64,000 bases of DNA from Kiritimatiellia bacterium (GTDB lineage: Bacteria; Verrucomicrobiota; Kiritimatiellia; RFP12; UBA1067), in the NCBI GenBank assembly GCA_027858965.1, contig JAQIBS010000137.1, positions 1 to 64,000 of the forward strand. The letters are read 5' to 3'. The position numbers were made by a program, and so were the translations under genes. A model generated the notes under the pieces. It saw nothing but the letters and a program-made list of their open reading frames with translations, made no database searches and was not told where the DNA came from. This document shows positions 24,992-33,907 of the stretch, piece by piece (the stretch's first letter is position 1; every line of letters begins with the position of its first letter).

Positions 24992-26665
24992 TCAGGTGCC
25001 TCTTGACTCCTCACGAATAGCAATCAGCTCTTTCATCACATTAAACTGGTTCTCTGCATACTCTTTTGTCCCGAAGATGTCATGTAGCTGCTTGTATAAA
25101 CCAAAAAGTTTTTCGTAAACCGCGACATTTTCCGGGATCGGGATATACTGCTTTTCATCCAGAGATGTCATAGCCTTGGCCGCTGCATCAAAATCGGGGT
25201 ATGCACCGCCTACAACGGCACCAGCCATAGCTGAACCCAGAGCACAGGTCTGCTCGCTGCTGGCAATCAGCATAGGACAGTTGAGAACATCAGCGTATAT
25301 CTGCATCAGCATAGGACTTTTTTTAGAGATTCCTCCACAGTTGATCACTCTTTCAATAGGTACACCATACTCAGCCATACGGTCACGGATCATGCGGGTG
25401 CCAAAGGCTGTTGCTTCTACCAGAGCGCGGAATATCTCGGCTGGAGAGGAGTGCAGGGTCAACCCCAGAACCAGACCGGTCAGCTGCTGGTCAACCAGCA
25501 CTGTGCGATTGCCGTTGTTCCAGTCGAGCGCCAGCAGTCCGCTTTGGCCGGGCCTGAGTGTGTCGGCGGCTTGATCCAGCTTCCGATGTGTCATGTCCTT
25601 CCCCGGCTGTAATTTGTGTACATACCAGTTGAAGATGTCGCCTACGGCAGACTGACCTGCTTCAATGCCATATGATCCCGGAAGAATTGATTCGGGAACA
25701 ACACCGCATACGCCCGGAATGTCGCTCAATTTAGTTGAGAGGGGTGCAACAGCAAGATCGCAGGTTGATGTTCCTATCACTTTGACCATTGATCCTGGAC
25801 GAATACCGCATCCAACTCCTCCCAGATGGGCATCAAATGCTCCGCCTGCTACGGGAAGGCCCTCCTTCAGTCCCAGTTTGCCGGCCCACTCCGTGGTGAG
25901 TCCACCGACAGTGTCGGAGATGTTAACCGCAGTGCTAGGCAGTGATTGTCTGGCTTTAGTCAGAATGCCGTTGTCAAATGATGCAATAAAATCGATGGCA
26001 GGGTAGCCACCCCAGGACTGATTGAACATGGCCTTGTGGCCAGCGGCGCAGATGCAGCGTTTTATCTGATTAAGGGCGGTTGTTCCTGTCAGGATCGCCG
26101 GGATCCAGTCAGCCAGCTCGATCCAGCTGGCGGCTGCTTCAAAAACAGCCGGATCGGTATGGGCACATTTCAGTAGCTTGGCCCAGTACCATTCAGAGGA
26201 GTAGGTGCCGCCGCATTTAGCCAGATATTCCGGGTGCATTGCCACTGCGGCCTCTGTGATTTCAATGGCTTCTTTATAGCTGGTATGGTCTTTCCATAGC
26301 CATGCCATGGCATTCGGATTATCGGAAAAAGTTTCTTGAAGTGCTAGAGCTTTGCCGGCTAAATCAACCGGGATAGGGGTGCTGCCGGTAGTATCTACCC
26401 CAATACCAATAACATTTGCTACACAATCAGGATCGACCTGTTTGGCCTCTGCAAGAGCTGCGGTGACTGCTGACTCTATACCGGCAATATAATCAGCAGG
26501 GTGCTGACGGGCCACATTGGGGTCTTTCGGGTCAATCACCACGCCCATGTCGCCGCTGGGGTAATTAAAAACGGCTGACCCAATCTCCTCTCCGTTATCT
26601 GTGCTGACAATCACTGCCCTTACGGAGTTTGTCCCATAATCTAAACCTATTGAATATTTACTCAT
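24992..26665 (-). CDS. araB: Ribulokinase (FGGY family)
   Basis: A 557-residue FGGY carbohydrate kinase. The start MSKYSIGLDYGTNSVRAVIV has an AGGA site 7 bp upstream; the longer frame to 26698 is not supported. Ribulokinase traits are the GLDYGTNSVRA phosphate-1 loop, the long N-terminal domain with YPSGDMGVVIDPKDPNVARQ, VIGIGVDTTGSTPIPVD, and the GGISKKSPMLMQIYADVLN adenosine-site region near the C-terminus. It phosphorylates L-ribulose to L-ribulose 5-phosphate in L-arabinose use. No araA or araD lies nearby, so the rest of the pathway must be elsewhere. Confidence 0.92.
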   Translation of the reverse strand: MSKYSIGLDYGTNSVRAVIVSTDNGEEIGSAVFNYPSGDMGVVIDPKDPNVARQHPADYIAGIESAVTAALAEAKQVDPDCVANVIGIGVDTTGSTPIPVDLAGKALALQETFSDNPNAMAWLWKDHTSYKEAIEITEAAVAMHPEYLAKCGGTYSSEWYWAKLLKCAHTDPAVFEAAASWIELADWIPAILTGTTALNQIKRCICAAGHKAMFNQSWGGYPAIDFIASFDNGILTKARQSLPSTAVNISDTVGGLTTEWAGKLGLKEGLPVAGGAFDAHLGGVGCGIRPGSMVKVIGTSTCDLAVAPLSTKLSDIPGVCGVVPESILPGSYGIEAGQSAVGDIFNWYVHKLQPGKDMTHRKLDQAADTLRPGQSGLLALDWNNGNRTVLVDQQLTGLVLGLTLHSSPAEIFRALVEATAFGTRMIRDRMAEYGVPIERVINCGGISKKSPMLMQIYADVLNCPMLIASSEQTCALGSAMAGAVVGGAYPDFDAAAKAMTSLDEKQYIPIPENVAVYEKLFGLYKQLHDIFGTKEYAENQFNVMKELIAIREESRGT

Positions 26666-26679
26666 AGTCTGATCCTGTT

Positions 26680-26755
26680 TGTATCCACAGATTATCAAGA
26701 TTAAGAATAATTCCCTGAAATTATCTTTGTGCTCTTTGTGGATAAATTTTTAACG
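26680..26755. repeat. Word repeats upstream of araB
   Basis: CCACAGATTATCAAGATTAAGAATAA and CTTTGTGCTCTTTGTGG are intergenic words (the latter is reminiscent of CTTTGCGTTCTTTGG at 28668-28684). They lie in the 376-bp gene-free interval 26666-27042, which also holds REP-like copy 2. Confidence 0.4.
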
Positions 26756-26911
26756 TAACGATGAAATTCTGTTATTCCGGTAATCCTACTCTACCACGCT
26801 ATAGCCGCAGGCGACAGCGGGGCAAAAAGCTTTGGTTGCAAAACGTATTCTGATAATATCAGGGAAATTGATAATATTCCATTCAAGAAATTTAATTTCT
26901 AATACAAAACA

Positions 26912-26976
26912 AAGTAATGCAAACATCCTTGCTTGCCCGGATCAGAGAGAATCCAAGCTGGAAGCTTGGGTTACTT
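26912..26976. repeat. REP-like palindrome, copy 2
   Basis: Left arm AAGTAATGCAAACATCCTTG (26912-26931) with GCTTGCC following, right arm CCAAGCTGGAAGCTTGGGTT (26953-26972). The left arm resembles the ATCCTGC variant and the right arm the TGGAAGC variant, so the two halves look recombined from two versions. Confidence 0.65.
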
Positions 26977-27042
26977 GAGGCTAATACTTGCGTTGACCAA
27001 CAGTTCAACGGAGGTAATTTGCGTTCATCTGAAGAGGTAATT

Positions 27043-27354
27043 ATGAAACGATTTTTATTAGCTGTCATCATAAGTCCTGTGTTTCTTTTTGCTGAAACAG
27101 CTATTTCTGATATCGAAGAACTGGTTAACTCTGATCCCAAACCCTTTGTGATTGTGGAGGCGACCGGAACAGGTTTGGTAAATCGCGCCCAAGGGGTCGT
27201 AATCTCGGAGCAGGGGGATGTTCTCGCCGCCGCGCATGTCAGCTGGATTGATGGCAATAAAAGCTTTTCCGATCAATTTCGCATCAGCTTCCGAGGCACG
27301 GGAGAGGGTTTGCCGGAGGGTTTTGTCCATACTCATAAAGCGTTTTTAGGGTAA
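27043..27354 (+). pseudogene. Truncated trypsin-like serine protease
   Basis: Starts at MKRFLLAVIISPVF with a GAGG site (a longer frame to 26917 translates REP-like copy 2 and is rejected). It has a signal peptide and then AQGVVISEQGDVLAAAHVSW, the first catalytic segment of a trypsin-like (S1/S1C) fold with the catalytic His. The frame stops after 103 residues, before the Asp and Ser segments; a working protease would need at least 200 residues. Probably a 3' truncated remnant. Confidence 0.6.
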
Positions 27355-27439
27355 TACATCCTTGCAGTGATTGATAAAATATGCTTTTATAGATCATATT
27401 TGGCTGTTTATTGATTTATAAAATATTGGTTTATCACTC

Positions 27440-28540
27440 ATGAAATGGAATTGGGAACAGAAGGGATGGCCGGAATTTGCTTTCGACACATCTGCTATGA
27501 AACACTTTGAAGAGCGCTTCCTGAGTGAATCAGGTATTCTTTTCGGTGCAATCAAACACCTTGATGACGATGGAATATCCAAGCTCCGCATTGATATACT
27601 GAGTGATGAAAGTTTGAGAACCAGTGAAATCGAGGGAGAATATCTTAACAGAGCGAGCATTCAATCCTCAATTCGCCGACATTTCGGGTTGCAGTATGAC
27701 AGAAACTTAAGTCGCCCTTTCGAACATGGCATTGCCGAAATGATGACTGCTGTTTATGAGAGTTATGCGGAACCGCTTTCCTGTAAAACTATTTGTAAAT
27801 GGCAGAAGTTGATCTGTGCGGGACGCAATGACCTGGAATCTGTCGGCTGCTACCGAACGCATGAAGAGCCGATGCGGATAGTTTCAGGTTCTCTTGATGC
27901 CCCGAAAATACATTTTATTGCCCCGCCGTCAAAAGATGTACCAGTCGAAATGGCTCGTTTTATCAAGTGGTTTAACGCTAGCTCTTCCACTGGGCAGAGT
28001 GCGCTTTCTGCACTTACACGTTCGGGCATCGCCCACCTGTATTTTGTAAGCATACATCCCTTTGAAGATGGCAACGGACGAATAGCGAGGGCTCTTGCTG
28101 AGAAATCCCTTGCACAGGCAGTCGGGCATCCAACATTGATTGCTCTCGCACAGATTATCAACGACAGACGCAAGAAGTACTATGATGCTCTTGCGAACAA
28201 TAGCAGAAAACTTGAAATAACAGAGTGGCTGACATTCTTTGCCCGGAGCGTTCTTGACGCACAGTCATATACATTAAGATTGATCGAGTTTGTTATAGCC
28301 AAGAACAAGTTCTTGGCTCGTTTTGACACACAATTAAATCCACGTCAGAAGAAGGTACTGCTGCGTATATTCGAAGCAGGCCCTGACGGCTTTGAAGGAG
28401 GTCTGAGTGCAGCCAATTACCGAAGCATCTCTAAAGCAGCATCTGCAACCGCAACAAGGGATCTTGCTGGTCTGACGGCCAAGGGTGCTTTAATCCGTAC
28501 TGGCGAAAGAAAGTCTACCCGCTATTTTTTGAATCTATAA
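27440..28540 (+). CDS. Fic family protein with N-terminal DUF4172 and self-inhibitory motif
   Basis: A 366-residue Fic protein. The Fic motif HPFEDGNGRIAR starts at His206 and is complete, so AMP or another nucleotide moiety can be transferred to hydroxyl side chains of target proteins. An N-terminal [S/T]xxxE[G/N] inhibitory motif, TSEIEG (61-66), places it in the class with intramolecular inhibition (class II). The N-terminal WNWEQKGWPEFAFD is typical of DUF4172. The C-terminal part (about 285-366) looks like a winged helix (LNPRQKKVLLRIFEAG ... ISKAASATATRDLAGLTAKGALIRTGE), so it may bind DNA. Single gene; no separate antitoxin. Confidence 0.9.
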   Translation: MKWNWEQKGWPEFAFDTSAMKHFEERFLSESGILFGAIKHLDDDGISKLRIDILSDESLRTSEIEGEYLNRASIQSSIRRHFGLQYDRNLSRPFEHGIAEMMTAVYESYAEPLSCKTICKWQKLICAGRNDLESVGCYRTHEEPMRIVSGSLDAPKIHFIAPPSKDVPVEMARFIKWFNASSSTGQSALSALTRSGIAHLYFVSIHPFEDGNGRIARALAEKSLAQAVGHPTLIALAQIINDRRKKYYDALANNSRKLEITEWLTFFARSVLDAQSYTLRLIEFVIAKNKFLARFDTQLNPRQKKVLLRIFEAGPDGFEGGLSAANYRSISKAASATATRDLAGLTAKGALIRTGERKSTRYFLNL

Positions 28541-28659
28541 TTGCATGAGGTGATTCCCTGCATGACCATACGACTCGTCGGAGGTCCTGTTATTTCATGA
28601 TCCTTCGAAAGTGAAAACCGGATGCGTCTGACAAATCGCGCGTTAAATTTTTAACCATT

Positions 28660-28712
28660 TACTTTGCGTTCTTTGGTTAAGCCAGCGAAGAAATGATTCT
28701 CTGTGCCTCTGG
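28660..28712. repeat. Word repeats CTTTGCGTTCTTTGG and TCTCTGTGCCTCTGG
   Basis: Two degenerate tandem words (CTTTGCGTTCTTTGG and CTCTGTGCCTCTGG) in the gap between fic and the remnant cluster; the second is a variant of the CTCTGCG family. Confidence 0.4.
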
Positions 28713-28736
28713 TAAAACAAATTAATTGGGGAAAAT

Positions 28737-29225
28737 ATGATTAAAAGAAAAACGAAATAAGGATGGATAAGTCGCTGCTGTATAAGCGCAGCAGCCCTTC
28801 TTCTGACATTGACGGTTACTGCCCAATCGGCGCGATTGCAACTGAACTGGTCGGAAAAAAATGCACCAAAGGGAGAGCACTCCCCATTACTGGTTCCATT
28901 CCGCAATGGAGAGGCCCTGCGGTTCTCTTCGACTGATGCTAAATGGATCGACCTGCAGAAGGGTGATAAGGATTGCCTGCAGATCAAAGGTCCCCTGACA
29001 CTCAGCACTGTTGTCCAGCTTGCAAGTATTCCGGAAAACAAGGTTCCCTTTGTTTCAAAGTGGAACTGTTGTAAAGACGGACGTTCCTATGAATTGGGAG
29101 TTATGCCTGACTGAAGGGTGTTCTTTTCTGTCAGTGGAAGCGGAGTCTATGATGAAAAAGCCCGTGAAATTAAAACCGATGAAAAACTTAAGATCGGCGT
29201 TCCTTATGTGATTTTAGCGGTATTT
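28737..29225 (+). pseudogene. LamG secreted protein remnant with two in-frame stops
   Basis: ATG at 28737 follows GGGGAAAAT. Reading one frame throughout gives MIKRKTK, TAA, then a signal-peptide-like AAALLLTLTVTAQSA, then the LamG strands (LNWSEKNAPKGEHS, GPLTLSTVVQLASIPENKVPFVSKWN, SYELGVMPD). A TGA at 29112 follows, then RVFFSVSGSGVYDEKA and VPYVILAVFSP. The TGA stands where LamG proteins have Gly (GGA to TGA). Near 29225 the frame runs into a different gene, so the 3' part is missing. Confidence 0.65.
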
Positions 29226-30004
29226 TCTCCCTGCCGCGCAATCACCAAAGGACCGAAGCACCACTGGTTCGGCTATTATGATAAGTTGCAGTTTGATCCT
29301 TCCTGTCGTTATGTTCTGGGAATGGAGGTGGATTTCGCTGGTCGGTCCCCCAAACCTGATGATGTGATCAAAATAGGAATGGTTGATCTGCAGGATAATG
29401 ATAAGTGGATCGAACTGGGAAGCACTCATGCATGGTGCTGGCAGCAGGGATGCATGCTGCAGTGGATTTCGGGATCGGACAGCGAGGGCTATGGAATGAT
29501 CGGGAGGGAGATAAGTTTATCTGCCGCATTCTGAATGTTAAAACTCATAAAATGCGAACTATTCCACACCCTGTGTATACACTTTCGCCTGATGGGAAGA
29601 CCGGCTGCGCTCCTGACTTCCGACGTATTCAGGACATGCGCCCGGGGTACGGCTACTGTGGACTGCCCGATCCCAACAAGGATATCCTGGCACCGAAAGA
29701 CTCCGGCATTGTTCGCGTGGACCTGGAATCCGGCAAAGCAGAACTGATTGTTTCTCTGGCGCAGATGGCCGCAATTCCTCATGAACATGGGGATATCAGT
29801 CAGGCCAAGCATTACTTCAACCACCTGCTCATCAACACAGATGGCACACGACTGGAGTTTCTTAACCGCTGGAGAATGGAAGAAAAACGGGGATTCGGCA
29901 CACGGATGGTTACCTGCAACATGGATGGCAGCAATCTATATGTGCTTGACCCACATGGGCGAACATCACACTTCATCTGGAAGGATCCTGCTCACATCCT
30001 GGGA
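29226..30004 (+). pseudogene. TolB-like/oligogalacturonate-lyase-like propeller protein remnant
   Basis: Sequence KGPKHHWFGYYDKLQFDPSC ... DDVIKIGMVDLQDNDKWIEL ... WCWQQGCMLQW is in one frame. A frameshift near 29480-29500 moves the reading to WNDREGDKFICRILNVKTHK ... YTLSPDGKTG ... HYFNHLLINTDGTRLEFLNRW. It resembles the propeller proteins annotated as oligogalacturonate lyase-like in PVC genomes. It lacks its start and stops being homologous at about 30000, where it is joined to a GH106-like fragment. Confidence 0.6.
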
Positions 30005-30720
30005 TGGATCTGTAAAACATGCTGCCGAAGAGTGTCGCCGACTGGGGCTGCGCTTCACAATGCAGAACTGTCCAGGCTGGGCAATGTCCGGCGGACCCTG
30101 GATCGCACCAAGCAATGCAATGCGTCATCTGGTCTGGAGTCATACAATCGTTGATGAAAAATCCACGAAAAGTATCCAACTGCCGCAACCGCAACCTTCG
30201 AAAGAGGATTGGCGAGACTACCGCGAAGTCGCTGTAATCGCATTTCCAACACCGGATGGTGATTCCAATCAGGCACTCTCTTTCGAAACTGCCTGCGGTG
30301 ATGTTTTTCCCGGAGACATTCTTGAATATTACAAGTATGCGGATGTGCTTTGGTATGTGGGCGATGAGCAGGATCATAAACCGATGCAGGGAGCACCATT
30401 CCCAGCTGGATATCGTTATGATTACTGCAACTCTGATGCCCTGCTGAATCGTCTTTCTGTAAAAGATGGTTGTCTTGTTACACCGGAGGGAATCAGTTAC
30501 CGCCTGCTCTGGATGCCGGATTGCCGGCGCATGCTTCCTGAAACCCTTGAGCGTATTGTTGAGCTGGTAAAGCAGGGCGCAAAGGTTGTTGGTGAGGCAC
30601 CGAAGGGACTGGCCACATTAAGCGGCGGTGAAATTTCACAGGTTCGATTTGAAAAAGCGGTCAGGACTCTCTGGCCTGCAAACCCGTCGCAACCGGGATT
30701 TTTCCGGAGATTGCTGGGCT
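30005..30720 (+). pseudogene. GH106-like (alpha-L-rhamnosidase-type) hydrolase remnant
   Basis: VKHAAEECRRLGLRFTMQNC then PGWAMSGGPWIAP is typical of the GH106 catalytic region. LLWMPDCRRMLPETLERIVE followed by LVKQGAKVVGEAPKGLATLSGG is from a later part of the same family with much of the barrel missing between. The N-terminus is absent and the frame collides with the convergent gene at 30719. An open frame of 342 codons (29748-30776) covers it, but its first about 85 codons are out of frame with any homology. Confidence 0.6.
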
Positions 30721-32179
30721 ATTGGAGCATAATCAATGTACCTTTTGGTTCAAACCAGTCAGGAGCACTCCCATAACGATAGACCGCAATATTATCGAGT
30801 TCTCCGCTGCGTGTTCCGTCGTAATAACTTGTAAAGGCAATCTCTCCGGCATATGGATGGCTGTGATCTGCCGCATAGATGAAGTTATGATCATACGCAG
30901 GAGTCTCTCTGAAATCGACAGAGTTATCCCACACGCGAACCCTGGCCTCCACCTGAGAAAAATTATTGGTTCGCCGCACATCAACACGCACATGCCGCCA
31001 CTCTGATCCATCCAGGGAATAGCTGGAATCAGTTTCCTCTAGTGTGTGAGATCCAGAGAGAGTCTTGTTGTAAAATGAACGGACCTGACTTGATGCCGAT
31101 ACCAATATCCACTGTTTCTGATCCCTCTTGGTGGGATCAATTTGTCCGAAAAAGCAGACTCCGTAATGCGAATTACCGCGACAGTCAAAGTCGATGGTGC
31201 ACTCTCCGAAAATATCATTGCCGCCGCCACTGACACCATCACTATCAATAACAAAAATATGATGTGTGGTTACAAAAGATAAAGTCTTAAGATATCCGCC
31301 CTGTCCGTGATTGCCGTCATCATCTGCGGTCCAGTCGTTAGTTGTTGCATCAAGCAGTGCAAAGTTATTGGTCAATTCATGTAGGGATGCAAATTCGACT
31401 GGTCCGAAGAGTATAGAGGATGTTGCGCGGGTTACATCAATAAATGCCTGTGCTCCATCACCGGAGCCATCGCTGAGACGCATTGCATCCATTGCGGGGC
31501 TGCCATAGTATCCCTCCATACCTACACTCATAATGCTGCTTCCAAAATTTGCCGCAAAAGTGATGTCTGCTGCCCCCAGTGTATTGGTTGATGTCACATC
31601 GGTCGGGTCCAGCCAGTATTCAACTGTCGACTCTCCTGTGTCTTTAAGCATGATCCGCCCTAAAATCAAGTGTGTTGTATTGTATGAAATCGTCAGCCCT
31701 GTCGAAATCAGTACGCCGTCATCCAGTTTTCGAAGATCCGTACCGACAGCAAGAAACCCGGCATCGGCACTCGATCGGTCATATGCTGTAGGATTGAGAT
31801 GCAATCCAATCCGTTCATTGTATTTATGTGCAAGCAGTACAGACAACCAGACCTCCCGGCCTGCAGTTGTGCCTGAAATCGGTTCAGCAATCTTACGGAA
31901 AGATATCTTAGCAGCATTTTCATTTGTCCCGATGCACATTCCGGTGCCCAGCGAAGAGACCGCATATCCCGTTGTGCTGCAGGATAAATTCTGCCCTGTC
32001 GCAACATTCATATTACCGCTGCTCCAGTGATCCAGAAATCCGCTGCCGCCGGAAGCGTAGATAAGAGGGCTCTGCTCATAGTTTTCAAAATCCTCAACAA
32101 CTATCAATGCCTGTACAGCGCTCACCGACAGAATCAGTACTGCCATCACCAGATTTAAACTGTGCTTTCTTATACTCAT
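30719..32179 (-). CDS. Secreted concanavalin/LamG-like protein with GTLIMLQ C-terminus
   Basis: A 486-residue protein. The start at MSIRKHSLNLVMAVLILSVSAVQA (AGGA upstream) gives a clean signal peptide; a 38-residue longer frame to 32293 is AT-rich upstream sequence. The first half (VEDFENYEQSPLIYASGGSG ... WLSVLLAHKYNERIGLHLNP ... LILGRIMLKDTGESTVEYWL) is a jelly-roll of the type found in PVC secreted proteins; a second beta-sandwich follows (ECTIDFDCRGNSHYGVCFFG ... IAFTSYYDGTRSGELDNIAV). It ends EPKGTLIMLQ, matching the ends of the proteins at 11003 and 62612. Probably an exported glycan-binding or structural protein. Confidence 0.75.
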   Translation of the reverse strand: MSIRKHSLNLVMAVLILSVSAVQALIVVEDFENYEQSPLIYASGGSGFLDHWSSGNMNVATGQNLSCSTTGYAVSSLGTGMCIGTNENAAKISFRKIAEPISGTTAGREVWLSVLLAHKYNERIGLHLNPTAYDRSSADAGFLAVGTDLRKLDDGVLISTGLTISYNTTHLILGRIMLKDTGESTVEYWLDPTDVTSTNTLGAADITFAANFGSSIMSVGMEGYYGSPAMDAMRLSDGSGDGAQAFIDVTRATSSILFGPVEFASLHELTNNFALLDATTNDWTADDDGNHGQGGYLKTLSFVTTHHIFVIDSDGVSGGGNDIFGECTIDFDCRGNSHYGVCFFGQIDPTKRDQKQWILVSASSQVRSFYNKTLSGSHTLEETDSSYSLDGSEWRHVRVDVRRTNNFSQVEARVRVWDNSVDFRETPAYDHNFIYAADHSHPYAGEIAFTSYYDGTRSGELDNIAVYRYGSAPDWFEPKGTLIMLQ

Positions 32180-32396
32180 AATTTTTTTATCCTGCGATTT
32201 TAAATTCACTAGCTTCAATGTAATTATATAGATAAAATTTGAAATCATCAAGACAATCCGGTGAAATGCTATTTTTATAAACACTTTATTCAACTAAAAC
32301 AACGACTTGTCCCGGCATAGTTCCGTATGCGGGACGAAGCCGGAAGCGCACCCCATATTTTACCTGAACATTTTTTACCTTACTCTTTCTACAATC

Positions 32397-32490
32397 CACT
32401 TTAGAACTCTCGCATTTTAGAATTTTAGAACTTCTCCTGCTTCCTGTTTCCCATTTATCATTTATCGTTCAGCGTTTATCGTTTCTCTCT
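32397..32490. repeat. TTTAGAACT and TTTATCATTTATCG word repeats
   Basis: ACTTTAGAACTCTCGCATTT then TAGAATTTTAGAACTTC (32397-32433), followed by CATTTATCATTTATCGTTCA and GCGTTTATCG (about 32452-32482). The first family recurs at 33845-33887, 46812-46824, 58182-58215 and 58317-58352. Confidence 0.55.
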
Positions 32491-32584
32491 TAACATACTC
32501 CACCAGCTTGCGCATTCCCGGTGCGCTGACAATCTGTTCGATTCTCTGGCTCAAACTCTGGATGGCATCCCAGTTGTCCTCCAT
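32462..32584 (-). CDS. 40-residue ORF translationally coupled to the SOUL gene
   Basis: The ATG overlaps the TGA of the SOUL gene by one base (TGATG), the usual layout for coupled translation. Translation: MEDNWDAIQSLSQRIEQIVS then APGMRKLVEYVKRETINAER. It is predicted to be an amphipathic helical pair without signal peptide. The last few codons run into TTTATCG word repeats, so the natural end may have been changed. Not recognised; too short for routine gene finding. Confidence 0.4.
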   Translation of the reverse strand: MEDNWDAIQSLSQRIEQIVSAPGMRKLVEYVKRETINAER

Positions 32585-33246
32585 CAACGGTTGGGAGCGA
32601 GCGGTGTTGCCTTTATCGGTATCAGAATCTCATTACGACGCAAGAACCAGGGAGTAAAGGGTGGGTTGTAGCGTGCCCAGACAGGCGCTCCTGCCGGGAT
32701 TAGCTGGTTGGCCTTGATCCACTCTTCAAGTTTCTGTTTATGTTGATTGTAACGCTTTTCACTCCAGAATCCGGAGTAGCGGATTGTGGCCATACGGTGT
32801 GCAGGAACCAGACGCAGCTTAACGGAAGGGTTTTCAGGTTGAGGGATGGTCTCCATGGTATAGGATGCCGGCATCATAAAACTGACCGCCCAGCTATCAC
32901 CAGTGGCCTGCTGTGATACAGGAGCTGTCATGGCAATCTTTTCGCCGGCCGCCTGTTGCGATACAGGGGCAGTCATCGCCACCTTTTCCGCCTTTGAATT
33001 ATCTCCCGAGATATATTTGAAGAGGGGGCGGAACGCCTTGTTTCCAGCCTCCTTCAGCGAGCCGCTTATCAAGATCTCAGCCAGAATATGTGGTGCGTAG
33101 TCACGAATTTCGAATTTTTGTTCCGCCTTGATAACTTTGTATTCCGCCTCTTCAGTTGCCATGACTGTCATAGCTCCCATGGTTCCCAATATGATTGCAA
33201 TGAATGCCAATGCAATTACATTGAATGCATATCTTGATAATTTCAT
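32584..33246 (-). CDS. SOUL heme-binding family protein
   Basis: A 220-residue protein when started at MKLSRYAFNVIALAFIAIIL, which gives a signal peptide or N-terminal anchor; ATG at 33258 is an alternative. The SOUL core is EYKVIKAEQKFEIRDYAPHI ... FRPLFKYISGDN ... EKVAMTAPVSQQ ... WAVSFMMPASYTMETIPQP ... MATIRYSGFWSE ... ARYNPPFTPWFLRRNEILIP. The AMTAPVSQQ segment is present twice in tandem (about 90-115), an internal duplication of about 17 residues. Likely binds heme or a porphyrin at the periplasmic side; the physiological role is unknown for bacterial members. Overlaps the downstream 40-codon ORF by one base. Confidence 0.9.
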   Translation of the reverse strand: MKLSRYAFNVIALAFIAIILGTMGAMTVMATEEAEYKVIKAEQKFEIRDYAPHILAEILISGSLKEAGNKAFRPLFKYISGDNSKAEKVAMTAPVSQQAAGEKIAMTAPVSQQATGDSWAVSFMMPASYTMETIPQPENPSVKLRLVPAHRMATIRYSGFWSEKRYNQHKQKLEEWIKANQLIPAGAPVWARYNPPFTPWFLRRNEILIPIKATPLAPNR

Positions 33247-33292
33247 AGCTTTGCCCATCACTTAAAGAAAGTTTGGTTATGGCTCTGCTGCG

Positions 33293-33610
33293 TTAGGCGC
33301 GGATCATGGTCAGAAGCATCTTGAATCGGCCAAGTGCTTTGAGGGAGTGCGGTTCTCCTGCCGGCATAATAATAAGTTCACCGGCTTTTACTGTGCGGGG
33401 AGCACCGGAAATAGTGATTTCAACCTCTCCGTCCAGAACCTGAACCATCGCATCAAAAGGCGCTGTGTGCTCACTGAGCCCCTGACCATCGTCAAATGCG
33501 AATACTGTGACGGTTCCAATCTTTTTATCAATTATAGTACGGCTGACAACCGCATCCTCCTGATATGCAATCAGATCATTCAAGACGTGTGTTTTTACTT
33601 CATTGCTCAT
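33293..33610 (-). CDS. Small cupin-domain protein
   Basis: A 105-residue single-domain cupin. Motif 1 is built around His48 (GLSEHTAPFDAMVQVLDGEVEIT), but only one of the usual two His is present. Motif 2 is AGELIIMPAGEPHSLKA with His88. Such stand-alone cupins bind a metal and often act as small sensors or isomerases; no substrate can be named. It ends 47 bp upstream of the SOUL start in the same direction, so the two may share a transcript. Confidence 0.85.
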   Translation of the reverse strand: MSNEVKTHVLNDLIAYQEDAVVSRTIIDKKIGTVTVFAFDDGQGLSEHTAPFDAMVQVLDGEVEITISGAPRTVKAGELIIMPAGEPHSLKALGRFKMLLTMIRA

Positions 33611-33769
33611 AAGCAGTTACCTTTCTTTATTTTAATAATATGATATATAAGAGAGATGGATTTTTCAATCCTAATTATTATCCTTATCTTTTTGCTCGCC
33701 AATCTCCGCGAATATTGTACTTTAAATTTTCCCTCCACGTTGTGTAGCGCGCCCCTGCAAGAGATCGCT

Positions 33770-33786
33770 GACGGCGAGCCGCCGTC
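33770..33786. other. GACGGC-GAGCC-GCCGTC hairpin
   Basis: Perfect 6-bp GC-rich stem with a 5-nt loop in the 269-bp gap between cupin and sulfatase genes. No T tract, so not an obvious terminator. Confidence 0.4.
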
Positions 33787-33840
33787 CCTCCAGCAATTAC
33801 CTCTTCAACCCTTTCACCTTCTACATTTCTCTTTCTCTAA

Positions 33841-33907
33841 AAAAACTTTAGAACTCGCGCACTCTAGCACTCTAGAACTTTAGAACTTCTTCTTCTTCTT
33901 CTTCTTC
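33841..33907. repeat. TTTAGAACT/CTCTAGAACTTT words running into a (CTT)7 microsatellite
   Basis: Intergenic words AACTTTAGAACTCGCGCACT and CTAGCACTCTAGAACTTTAG lead directly into seven CTT units (33886-33906). The sulfatase stop codon (33880-33882) is inside this repeat, and the CTT units encode its poly-Lys tail. Confidence 0.6.

Noticed and set aside
24882-25118. 78-codon plus-strand ORF between the SNF2 and araB genes
   Set aside because: Antisense to the rhodanese remnant and the araB 3' end; no supporting start signal.
28758-29114. In-frame TAA and TGA (and TAG at 35878) as evidence of stop-codon recoding or selenocysteine
   Set aside because: All three stop codons end intact genes elsewhere in the window, and the affected genes also carry frameshifts and deletions, so simple decay explains them.
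33656-33883. 75-codon plus-strand ORF with a hydrophobic start (MDFSILIIILIFLLANL)
   Set aside because: No ribosome-binding site, and the second half translates intergenic word repeats and antisense of the sulfatase tail.
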